From: Trichoderma breve
Taxonomy: Eukaryota; Ascomycota; Sordariomycetes; Hypocreales; Hypocreaceae
NCBI RefSeq assembly: GCF_028502605.1
Contig: NC_079233.1
Span: 1,364,001-1,428,000 of the forward strand
Direction: 5' to 3'
Length of the DNA stretch: 64,000 nucleotides
The notes beneath the pieces were generated by a model. The model made no database searches and had not been told where the DNA came from. It worked only from the letters and a program-made list of their open reading frames with translations. This document shows positions 1-10,600 of the stretch, in pieces. The position numbers and the translations under genes are program-made. The first letter of the stretch is position 1. Every line of letters begins with the position of its first letter.

Positions 1-1115
1 GTGTTGTATATGGCAAATTGAAGATGGTTTAATTATATGTGTATGTCATCGATAAATCATAATGAACAGATGTATGTATGAAGCGCAAGAAGGTTCGAAA
101 CCTCTGGTTAAGTTCTGTTTATGTGCTATAGTCTGCGCCATAGTTGAGAACGAATATTGTGTGACGCGTTGAAAGCTGGTCGGAAATGCCCAATGTGTCG
201 ACCTTTATTGCTATTCGTTTAAGAAAGCGGGACTTCAACAAAAGAAAAGTTCTTTCGAGCGCTTGTTGTCAAGAATGGATAGAATGGGAACAGTGGGTGA
301 CGCCAGGTAAAGATGCAAACCGAGATGCTTACCCACCTGTTGGGGTTGCTGGAATGGGAAAGCTACATGTAGTGTATTTGAGTATGCTCAACACCAACGT
401 CATCAAGCAATGATTAATTCACGGTAACCTGTAGTTGCAAGCACCGTGTGTACCTGATAATAAAGTTTGTGAAGTTGTCTGGAGGTTGAATACATGTAGT
501 TTCAGCATGAAAGATCCTGAATTAAACATCTGACAGGACCTTTCAGCTCCACCCTGTCAGCGGCCCTTGAGATGGAATATTCCGCTCCTCTAAGGCATTT
601 CCCGTCCTCTAGCGGAGCTGGCCCACAACACTAGATTGGCACCAAGAGCAAAGCTATTGGAATGATTGGACATCAAGTGCCGCCTCGCTCTCCTGCCCGT
701 GGCAGAGCGGAACAGGATCACTTGCTCCGCTCTGGTTATTATAAATCACAGATGAACACGTGCGGCGGAGCATTTCCAAGTACTAAAATGCTGATGAATG
801 GTTTCAGGCCTTGAAATGGTGATGCTCTATTCGGAAGTCGCTGCGAGGTGGGGAAGGATGAATAAGACTGAGAGCGACAGCCCGGCCTTAAAGAGCTAAA
901 GGCCGATAGAAGGATCAATGGCTGGACTTGGATTGTATTCTCCGGACTGGTACCAATTACTATTTATTTAGCTTTCAAGTAGACTCGATTCCAACTTGTG
1001 TCTACTGTCCAATGCCATCACTCTGACACTATCAACATTGAACTCAAGGTGCAAAACAACACACTATTATCTGGCCCTTCCAAACTGTCTCGATACCCCA
1101 CGATTGCATCTTATA
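1..1115. other. Intergenic region upstream of the SDR gene
   Basis: No gene is supported here. The one open frame at 186-413 has no recognisable domain, no intron signals and no homologous look, and I treat it as chance. The last 150 bases before the SDR start hold a T/A-rich stretch (around 960-970) that could serve as core promoter. Between about 580 and 770 there are five GCGGA/TCCGC-type hexamers, described separately. Confidence 0.6.
703..734. promoter_or_regulatory. Inverted repeat with CGG/CCG half-sites
   Basis: Nine-base arms CAGAGCGGA (703-711) and TCCGCTCTG (726-734) are perfectly complementary, with a 14-base spacer. Related GCGGAG or CCGCTC words occur nearby at about 583, 610 and 762. 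Paired CGG triplets are typical targets of fungal Zn2Cys6 regulators, but which protein binds here, if any, is inference. The site is about 390 bases upstream of the SDR start. Confidence 0.35.
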
Positions 1116-2253
1116 ATGGCTACCATCGCAAAAACCGTCGTTGCCACTGGCGCATCTTCAGGCCTTGTAAGTGGAGCGATCCGTCAATGCATGCGTTAAA
1201 CCTTGACTCGCCCGCTAACTGACTCAACTCCAGGGCTTTGAGGCCATCAAGCAGCTGCTCCTCCAGCAAACTCAGCCATACAAAGTCATCCTTGGTGCCC
1301 GAAACACGAAGAGCACTATTGCTGCCTTTGATGCTTTGGCCTATGACCGTTCTGGCCACGCTGTAACCGTCCTACCGCTAGAACTCTCAGATGTGAGGAC
1401 AGTCAAGTCCTTTTCGCAGCAGGCGCTGGAAAAGATTGGCGGTGATAAGATCGATTACTTGCTGCTAAATGCAGCCATCACCAATGGCGCGGAGAAGCCT
1501 GGTCCCAAAGGTTGGAGATGGTGCGAGTCAGTGGTGGTGAACCATTTCTGTGAGTTTTTTTCAGCGGCCAGCAGTCTGAGTAGTGGCTAATGAATGCATA
1601 GCACAACACTACCTTACTCATCTACTGAGAGAGAAGCTTGTCGAGTCAAAATCTCGCATCGTCTTTGTCTCTTCTGGAGCGATCCGTCGTATTACTGATC
1701 CCAGTAAGTGAATCACTCCGCCCTTGAAGCTCATATGTCTCATCAACCCACATACTCACTTTATCGTTTCCCATAGGTGTCCTTGATGATATGTTGAAGA
1801 GCGCCTCGGGTGCGGATGGCATGAATGTCTACTGTGCCACCAAATTCGTTCAGCTTCTGAATGCTCACTGGTGGCGCCGTCAACTGGCTGGCCAGTGTGA
1901 CGTCGTCGCTGTTTCACCTGGCTTGATTCCCAACACTGGCCTTAGCCGAGGTAACGGACTGCAGCTCTCCATGGATATGCCGGATGCGAAACCCATTGAA
2001 ACAGGTGCGTTTGCTTTTTTGTTGTATAGTTGATACTGAGAACGAAAGTTAATATGGTGTGATAGGCGCACAAAGCATCCTGGCTGCATTCACTCGATCA
2101 GACTTCCCAAGTGATCCGGATCAGATCTTCTTGACAAGCTGGGGAGATTGGTGGGGGAAGGATATCATTGAGCAGTCTCTTGACAAAAACCTGCAAGATA
2201 AGTGGAGTTGGAGCAAAGAAGAGATTGAAAAGGAAGTTGGTATCACTGCGTGA
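1116..2253 (+). CDS. Short-chain dehydrogenase/reductase (SDR, protochlorophyllide-reductase-like group)
   Basis: I model five exons: 1116-1166, 1234-1549, 1602-1703, 1777-2004 and 2066-2253, giving 294 residues. All junctions are GT-AG and keep frame; the introns are 67, 52, 73 and 61 bp. The protein has the NAD(P) fold signature TGASSGLG at residues 11-18, split exactly by intron 1. It has a GAR turn at 38-40 (Arg suits NADPH), NAA at 96-98 in place of NAG, catalytic Ser146/147, Tyr175 and Lys179 (Y-C-A-T-K). It is expected to be a soluble NAD(P)-dependent oxidoreductase; the substrate cannot be read. It lies 3' of the peptaibol synthetase and points toward it. Whether it belongs to that pathway is unknown. 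The start codon gives the usual short lead before the glycine-rich motif. Confidence 0.9.
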
Positions 2254-2587
2254 AGTATGGCGGAAGAAATGCTCTCAGGGCACTAATGTAAGCTGTAGCC
2301 AAGGCATTTCTAAAATGGAATACAAAGTCACACGGTGCCGGAAGTAGGAGAAAGGGAGGGACGGCTCTCACCGACTGATCCTACATTCACTGTTATTGTT
2401 TCACAAGCCTCTGTGATTCACTTCAAATTGCCTACATATTAAGCCATATTTCCCACCCCGAGGAAAGATTGCCGTCCACCTCAAACTGAGCCTGCTATAT
2501 AAGCTTTTATAGAGTTGTTTGAGAAGGTATAAGGCGACTGACTCTTTACCCCTTGCCTATTGAAATGCTAATGCTTTAACAGAAACT
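2254..2587. other. Intergenic: SDR 3' region and promoter of the next gene
   Basis: This 334-base gap holds no gene. Its right part contains the TATA element listed next. Confidence 0.6.
2496..2502 (+). promoter_or_regulatory. TATA box candidate for the small Cys-rich gene
   Basis: TATATAA lies 86 bases upstream of the ATG at 2588, a suitable distance for a short 5' leader. It is one reason to take the downstream open frame seriously. Confidence 0.4.
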
Positions 2588-2977
2588 ATGTGCAAGTTTC
2601 GGATCGCCGTCACTCTTTGCGCCTGCCAGGATCCAGCTTGCAAAAGGAAAACAGATGCCTTTGGTCAACTTGACAGTGAAGTAATGCAGAAGCATGGCGG
2701 TCATATCCTCTGGATAAGCACATATCTCAGAGAAGGTCCCTTGTGCTTAGACTACTTCACGAACGAAGAGCCTAACCGGCTGGTGGTACGACACGGCATG
2801 GATAGGAACAATGGGAACAGTAAGCAGGATTGCAAGAATCGCACCTTCATTATCGACCCAAACATCAAAAGATGCTTCATAATGTGCGATCCGTGCAAAG
2901 ATCTCTGTGATCTTCCCCCACCATCGCCAGGTTCTCCAAAGAGTCAGGAATTCCGTCCAATTAATGGGTCCAAATAA
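2588..2977 (+). CDS. Small cysteine-rich hypothetical protein
   Basis: A single-exon frame of 129 residues that I do not recognise. It starts MCKF and has cysteines clustered near the N-terminus (C-A-C then A-C-K) and again near residues 93-106, where the spacing is C-x3-C-x2-C-x3-C. The tail is rich in Pro and Ser. The start lacks a clear hydrophobic signal peptide, so a cytosolic, possibly metal-binding protein is as likely as a secreted one. A TATA element sits 86 bases upstream, and the ATG is preceded by a purine at -3. The stop is 351 bases from the convergent stop of the giant synthetase. It could still be a chance frame; comparison with other Trichoderma genomes would decide. Confidence 0.5.
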   Translation: MCKFRIAVTLCACQDPACKRKTDAFGQLDSEVMQKHGGHILWISTYLREGPLCLDYFTNEEPNRLVVRHGMDRNNGNSKQDCKNRTFIIDPNIKRCFIMCDPCKDLCDLPPPSPGSPKSQEFRPINGSK

Positions 2978-3328
2978 GAAAACGTGTCTCGAGGCCATCA
3001 AAGTTGGGAATATGGCGGAGAGAGGGCGCTATGTATGGCAGGAGGGAATGTTTATGAGATCACATCGCGCAAATGGGTAGACCTCACAGTGGATGAAATA
3101 GCTTAAGTGAAGAAACAGATATAAATCTAGTCTAATATTGCCGTTTGGCATTTGTAAACTATGTCTATCAATTGGTAAAATGAATGAAGTGAAGAAAGTT
3201 GGCTTTAAAGAAAGCCTTATTTGGAAGTAATTTTAACACGTAGAAAAGAACGACTATAAACAAAAGAAAATCCAGTGAGAAGAAAAGATAAAGAAAGAAC
3301 AACCATGAAATAGAGATACCCTTATGCT
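2978..3328. other. Convergent intergenic gap at the 3' end of the synthetase
   Basis: 351 bases shared as 3' flank by the Cys-rich gene (+) and the synthetase (-). The stretch from about 3160 to 3310 is A-rich on the + strand. I see no gene in it. Confidence 0.6.
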
Positions 3329-4630
3329 TTAGCCCCCTAGTGTATGCATACGCCGAATCGTGCCCTCACGCTGAACATTGTCAAACGCATCTTCTGATGA
3401 ATGAATAAAGCCAACCTTCCTGAGATATCTCACATTACTCTCAACGGCCGACATAGACTGTTCACACTCAGGAGTGCCGGCATTTGACAATTGTACAATA
3501 GTTGGCGGTAGGCCAAGCTGGCCAAGGAATTGTTGTACAGGCCACAATGGATGCTTGTTACCAACTCTGTTCATCGATGCTAATGCGAGTTCGATCCACT
3601 CCTGCCAGGATACAGGTTTGCATGGGACTTCTAGTCCAGAATTGATGCGATCCCAGAAGACAGACATGGGCATGCCCCTTGCAAGCATCCAGAATGGCTT
3701 GATTTCACCGGCAAAGAGCTGGTTCAGAACGTTTGACGCAACTATGCCCACGTCTTGCATGACCATCCAGTGTTCTGATGGTTCCTCTGGATAAGCGCGG
3801 ATTGATGCTGCAGTGGAGACCACGCGCCAGACAAAGTCGTCGACGTTGGCGACACCGTGCTCTGCCGTACCAATAATACGCCCGGGTTTGACGGTTGACA
3901 CTCGATTCTGGTTGATAGGGAGGCTCTTGGTGATGTTCGAAATAACAGATTCACAGACGAACTTGGTTTGAGAGTAGCCATTCACGTTCTTGAGAAGCGC
4001 TGAAGATACAGCCTGATTCTCAGCTGGATCCATAAAGGCACCACCGGACACAAACACAAACTTGGGTTGCTGTGGTGATGTTGCCGTTGCCATCAGCAGG
4101 TCAACGGTTGAAGAGACGTTGGCAGCACAAAGGGTATCATAGTTGGCATTCCAGTTGACAGATGCTCCGTTGTGGACAATTGCGTCAATGTTGGTGTCTG
4201 ATTTCGATAGACCAGAAAGACGTTTCCACTGAGCGTCTGCGAGGCCGAGATGTGGCTTAGCAAGGTCACCCAACCAGATTTCCAATTTTTCTGCATCCTC
4301 CTCACTCCACCAGCCTGCGATCTTGGCTGTCTCCCGGACGCGTCCCATCCCTTGTTCTAGTGATTTCGAACGGACATGAACAGCGATGGATTTTATCGCA
4401 GGGTTTCGCACCAACTGCCTCAGAATCTCCGTACCAAGGAAACCAGTCGCTCCCGTTAGGAAAACTGTTGCTTGATCAGGTAGTGACTTTATGGGGTTTC
4501 CTTGTAGACCTTGTGGTTGTAACATCCAAGGCAACTGAGAAATTGAATTGATCTTGACCATTAAATCGATGTCTGCATCTGAGTGATCTACCTCTGTCGC
4601 CCCATTCTCCGCGCTGAGAGAAATATACTT
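3329..4630 (-). other. Terminal thioester reductase (R) domain
   Basis: Residues about 16212-16644. It carries the NAD(P)H motif TGATGFLG, a Ser in FVFVSGGA, and Tyr/Lys in Y-S-Q-T-K, the set expected for an extended-SDR reductase. It should release the peptide reductively; peptaibols carry a C-terminal amino alcohol. The C-terminus looks complete, with no TE domain. Confidence 0.88.
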
Positions 4631-7600
4631 GGCCATATTGCTGATCGTGGTGTGTTTGCTGTTCATGAGCGTATTGCCAAGGGACACACCGAATTTATCA
4701 AGTATACGTCTCGAGATGTTGACGATGCGAATAGAGTCACCACCCAACTGGTAGAAATTGTCGTCTACGCTTATTGTTTCTCTTGGCACTTCGAGAATAT
4801 CTGCCCACTGGACTCGAATCCAGTGCTCGAGTTCGGATGTAGCATCACGGAATGGCAGACGCTGACCAGCCAAATGAACTGCCAAATCTTCGGTGGAGAG
4901 ACTTGTCGCTGTCTGCAAAAGCGCTTTTCGGTCAAGCTTGCCAGCCGTATTGAGCGGCATGGACTCGACAGCAATAAAATACTTGGGAACCATGTAGCTT
5001 GGTAAAACCGTAGTAAGGTTTGCGACCAACTGAGAGAAGAGCTCTTGCAGCTCGTCGTTATGTGACACCAACTGAATCTGAGTAACCTCGCTGGGGCCCT
5101 TGTCGCCAGAGAAGTTCACGAATGCAACAAGGGACTCATGTGTATCGTGACGAATAATGTCAACCGCAGCGTGCTTGAGGTCAGGTAGCTGAAGCTTAAT
5201 CTGGTACTCAATCTCACCCAGCTCAATACGTTGGCCGCGAATCTTGACTTGAGTATCCTTTCGGCCAAGATAGTTGAAACTTCCGTCAGGGTTGTATCGG
5301 ACTAGATCACCAGTCTTGTAAAACCGGCGCTTTCCGATATCAACATTGGCAGGAAGCCACTCAACGTGGTTGATGAATGCGTTGTTCGTCTTCTCCTCAT
5401 CATTGATATAGCCACGGGATAAAGAGTCTCCTTGTACTAAGAGTTCACCTACGCATCCGATCGGGGTAAGCTCATGGTGATTTTCTGGGTTGACAACCCA
5501 ACAATGATGAGCGAAGCCACGGCCAATGGTAGTAACTGGTACTGATACATCTGTATAGTGCTGGAGAGTGGCAACAATGCAGGTTTCTGTAGGACCATAT
5601 GCATTCCACAGGCTAACATGTTGGCGCCATAAGTCTACGACCTCTTTAGAAGGAGCCTCTCCACAAAGAAATAGGGTCTTCAATGAGGGAACCGACTCCG
5701 GGCTGAGTGTCTTCACAAACGTCGGTGTAAGAATGGCGGTATTAACTTTAGCTGTTTCCATGAAGGTTGATGTGTGCTGCATACGCTCCGTTTCTGTAGG
5801 AATACACACAGTACCTCCAGATATCAAGATGGCAAAGATTTCGAATATAGAAGCATCAAAGCCATAGCTGGAGAATTGAAGTATTCTGGAGTTGCCGTTA
5901 AACTGGGCGACTTCGCAGAGCTTTACTAGGAAGCTGGATATGGGTTTGTGTTCAATGATCACACCCTTGGGTTTTCCAGTTGATCCGGAAGTAAACAAAA
6001 TATACATTGCACTTCCGGGCCGAGGTTTCATGGGCTTGAATTTTCGAGCTGTAGAAGAACGCTTCTTCTTCGAAAAGAAATTCGGCGAGAGCTCAATGTT
6101 GTTCTTGGTCATACCTTTGCATTCTTTGGCTGTGGTAGGAGAAACGATCATATACTGGGCGCTTGTTTCATCGATCAGGGCCTGGCGGCGACCGAGTGGA
6201 TGGGACGGATCTAATGGTAGGAAGACGCCGCCTGCCTTGATGATACCTAGCATAGCGATGATTGACCATACTGACTTTTCGTAACAGAAAGGTACAATAG
6301 TTTCGGACTTGACACCAAGCCGAATGAGATGTGAAGCAAGTTGATTCGATAACCGGTCAACTTTTCTATACGTCATGCTTCCAGAAGTGGAATAGATAGC
6401 TTCCTGCTGGGGATTCTTAGCAGCCTGAATAGAGATCAGTTCGTGCACACACGATTCGATTGGCTCGATGCTATAGCTGTTGCGCTCAATAGCTTGTTCT
6501 ACATCCCAAGGGCCAGCGGCAGATAGTTCTGCTAATGTCTTATCACCAGCATTCTGGAGTTGTTCAAGGATGTAAGAGAATTGTTCGGCAAGCGCATTCA
6601 CTTGAGATTCGCTGATAACATCCGGTTGATAGATCAGGCCTAACTCAACATCATCTTCAAGCAATTGGCACTGCATGACAAGAGGATAACTGAAATAGTC
6701 ACCGAGGAGTTCTCCTTCAGCAATGCCTTCAGCGACCGTCGGAAGGAAAATGGCTGGCTCGGCTGCATCACCGGTCTGGACGAATTGTTGAGCGGGCTGA
6801 ATGATGAGGAGATTTGTGAAGTTGCATGCTTCCTTGGCGTCATTGCTAATCCTGGAGATATTTGCCAACCCGTATTGCTCATGAGGTATCATATCAAATG
6901 CCTGATTCTGGATGGTGTTGAGGAGAGCTGAAATCGTTTGCTGCTTGTCAAGCTGGACTCGTACAGGAACCGTGGCAATTACAAGTCCAGGCATCTCATC
7001 CACGCCCTGTACTGGAGCTTGTCGTCCAGAGACGGTTGTGCCAAAGCAAACATCATCAACGTGATCGTATCGCGCTAGCAACAATGCCCATGTTGCGCGC
7101 AATATAGTAGCCCGGGTGATGGAGGATTTCGATGGACGTGGGAAGTGTACTTGTTTATTCAGCAAGCCTGCAATTTTCTGTGAAGAAGACGAAGGCTTCG
7201 GTTGAGTGAGTCCCACAGGGAACATTGTGCGTTTGACACCACGTAGTTGTGTAGACCAATAGTCGCGGCAGTTGTCTTGGTCGAGATCCGTAATATACCT
7301 GACGAAATTGGCATATGGTTGAATCGAGGGTGGTTGAACCTGAGAATACATAGCATGCAATGTTCTCAGCACTATTGATAAAGTCCATCCATCGAAGACA
7401 GTGTGATGGATATTTACGGCGAAGTAGTGTTCGCTGCCCTGAGCAATCACGGCGTATCGACAGAGCGGCGAGCCATAAGTCATATTGCGATTTTCTTGTG
7501 ATAAGAGGAACGAACGAAGATCGGTATAAGTGAATGACCAGTCAATTGGCTCTCGGATGATTGCTTGAACTGCAGTATTTCCAGAGAGCACGATCCGGGT

Positions 7601-10600
7601 ACGAAGGTTGGTGCAGTAATTCACTGTTTGCTCCCAAGCCAGTTTGAAACGCTCAATGTCAACATGAGATCCGAGACGGTAGACATGTTTTGCGATGTAA
7701 GACCCTGGTTGGTTGATAGTCAAAGCCATTAGACCTGTTTGAAGATCCGTACAGGGGTATATGTCCTCGACTTCCGCAGAATCGGAAAGCTTGCATTGGG
7801 TTTTGACTGCCCTCAGAGCAGTCTGCTTATCAGTTCTCGAGATGAGACCAAACTGGGCAACATCATCGGCTGAAGATGATGGAGAGAGCTCTTCATGGAT
7901 GGCCTCTGCCATGAATGAAAGTCGCGGATTATTGAAAATCATTGATACCGTGAGGCTAATATTCTGTCGCTGAGCTAATGAGACTAATTCGATTGCCGTG
8001 ATCGAATCACCACCAAGGTGAAGGAAGCTATCGTGCTTTCCAATGACTGTAGGGTCTTCAATTTTAAGAACTTGAGCCCAGAGAGCCTGCAGTTGCAGCT
8101 CCATTGGAGTTGTCGGTGCTTCATGATCACCAGCATCAGGAGTGAAGCGCAGGCGATCCTGGACAGAGACGCTACGGCCAAGTTCCACCAAAACGCGTCG
8201 ATTAACTTTTCCGGATGTCGTCTGTTCTGGCTTACCCTCAAATATTAAGTACGACGAAGGAATCATGTATGAGGGGAGAGCTTCTGCCAGTGATGAATCC
8301 AGATGGCAAATGAACCTCTGCGTTTTTTCCGGTAGAGACTGCATAAGAGAGAGACTTTGCGATTGAGCAGTGTCTTCTTCGGTATACCAAAGGAAGGCCA
8401 AAAGAATATCGTGGGCATTCTCATCATCCGCTTTGAGAATGTCGACCATAGCAGCCATGTTATCAGGGAGGAAGTGATGGATTTGGGACTCAATCTCACC
8501 AAGTTCCACTCGCTGTCCGTGAAGCTTGATTTGAGTGTCCTTGCGTCCCATGTAGTCAAATGTGCCATCAGCGTTCCGGCGAACCAAATCACCTGTGCGA
8601 TATACTCTCTTCTTCTCCCCAGGAAGCCAATCCACGTCATCTATCCAGTTAGCAGCAACTTCAGCATTAATGTTCAAATAGCCGCGGGCGAGCATAGGGC
8701 CCTCAATAAGAAGTTCACCTATGCACCCCACAGGTACAAGCTGTCTGATATCGCTCGGTTCAACGACCCAGAATGCACTGGAGATCGGTCTACCAAGGTT
8801 GGTCGACCGACCAGATTTGCCAACTGTGGGATTCCACGCGCAGATGGATGCCTCAGCTGGTCCATAGAGGCCATGTAACTCGACGTGATTTACCCAGCGG
8901 TCTGCGCACTTCTTGCTAATAGCCTCGCCACCGAGACATACCACCTTTAAGTCAGGGACATCAGTGGGAGACAAAAGGTCGGCAACAGTGGGGGTCAGGA
9001 ATACCCAATTGGCCTTTAGAGACCGTATGGCACCTGATAGATTGTTCATCCGGTCGTGGTCAGAGGGTATGCAGAGACAGGCGCCGCGCATTAAAGATAC
9101 AAGGCAATCTAGAATACCGACATCAAAGGTGTAGGCTGAAAATTGGAAGACTCGTGTACCCGGCCCGATATCGAGTTTATCTCCATACGCGTCGCTTGAC
9201 GAGCAAAGGTTATTATGCTGGATAACCATGCCCTTTGGTTTACCGGTAGAACCAGAGGTAAAAAGAATGACGCTTGCATGTTGGGGTTGAACATTCGACA
9301 CTACTTGATGAGTTGGGTCAGGTAGTGCAGAAAGCACTTCCTGATCGACCAACATGATTTCGACACTAAGTCCCTCAAGCACCGTACCAGTAGATGGGCT
9401 GGCTATGGCAAGAATAGCATGAGTATCATCAATGATGCCTTTCAATCGAGCGGCTGGAGCTGCTGGATCAAGAGGAACAAAGGCGCCGCCAGCCATTTCT
9501 ATAGCCACCATGGCGATCACGGCCCAAGCTGACTTGGGGAAACACAAAAGAACTAGAGTTTCAGGCCCGACTCCGCTTTCTTGCAATTTGACCGCCAAAC
9601 GAGAAGCGAATGTGCCGACTTGAGAATATGTGAGCTCTGCATCCCACGACGCGATGGCTATGTCATTTGGTCGGGATTGGATGGTTTCTTGGATGAGCCA
9701 ATGGGCGCAAGTCTCGCTGGAGGGGTTCAATCGGTTTGATTCAACGGCATGATGGAGATCCCAGGGGCTAAGAAGAGACACTGAGCTGAGAGGCGTGTTG
9801 ACTGCCTCCTTTGCGACTAATTGTTGAGTGACGTGATCCAAATGAGACGCCAAAGCAGCCACTTGTGGCTCTGATAATACCGTAGGGTCATAAAAAAGAT
9901 TCAGATGGAATTTATCGGCATAGAGATTGGCAATGATGACGAACGGGTAATTGAAGTAGCCGTCCATGGCGTTCATTGTGAGATCGCTTGCGGACTTGTC
10001 TTGAATAAATATGCCATCATCCGCATCATCGGCTGTCCCGTGTGCAGGAGGCTGAACGACTAACAGACTTGAAAAATCGCAAACTTCCTTGGCTTCTTGA
10101 CTGACTTTAGAGATATTCTGTATACCATACTGTTCATAAGGTATCATGGCTGTGCTCAAATTCTGGATATCTTGGAGGAATCTTGATATCGGTGCCTGGC
10201 TATTAAGACGGGCTCTGATAGGAACGGTAGCAATCATTGGCCCGGAAATCATTTCTGCTCCTTGTATCTTTGCTTGACGACCGGAAACTGTCACGCCGAA
10301 AACCGCTTCGTTGCTATCGCAGTACCGAGCAAGGACTATGGCCCAAGCAGCTCGCAGGATCGAGGCTTGTGTGATGGAGCTCTTCAAAGACCTTGAGAAC
10401 GCAATCGTTGAGCTATATCTCTTGGTTTCTGTGCTACTTAGGGCACTTCGGCGAGGTGGAAACGTGGCACGTTTTGCTCCGGCTAGTTCTTCCCTCCAGT
10501 ATGATGCGACCTTGTTGTTATCAAGCTCCCGTATCGATTTAATGAACGTAGAGAACGGTCGTATTTCAGGTGCATAACCATCTAGGTAGGCAGAATACAG

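Noticed and set aside
93..103. GGTTCGAAACC, a box-B-like word of tRNA genes
   Set aside because: No matching box A, acceptor or anticodon stems lie around it on either strand.
186..413. 75-codon frame at the left edge
   Set aside because: No recognisable features and no promoter or intron signals; length is within chance expectation.
3329..4630. Possible thioesterase ending of the synthetase
   Set aside because: No GxSxG hydrolase motif is present. The glycine-rich TGATGFLG and Y-S-Q-T-K motifs identify a reductase.
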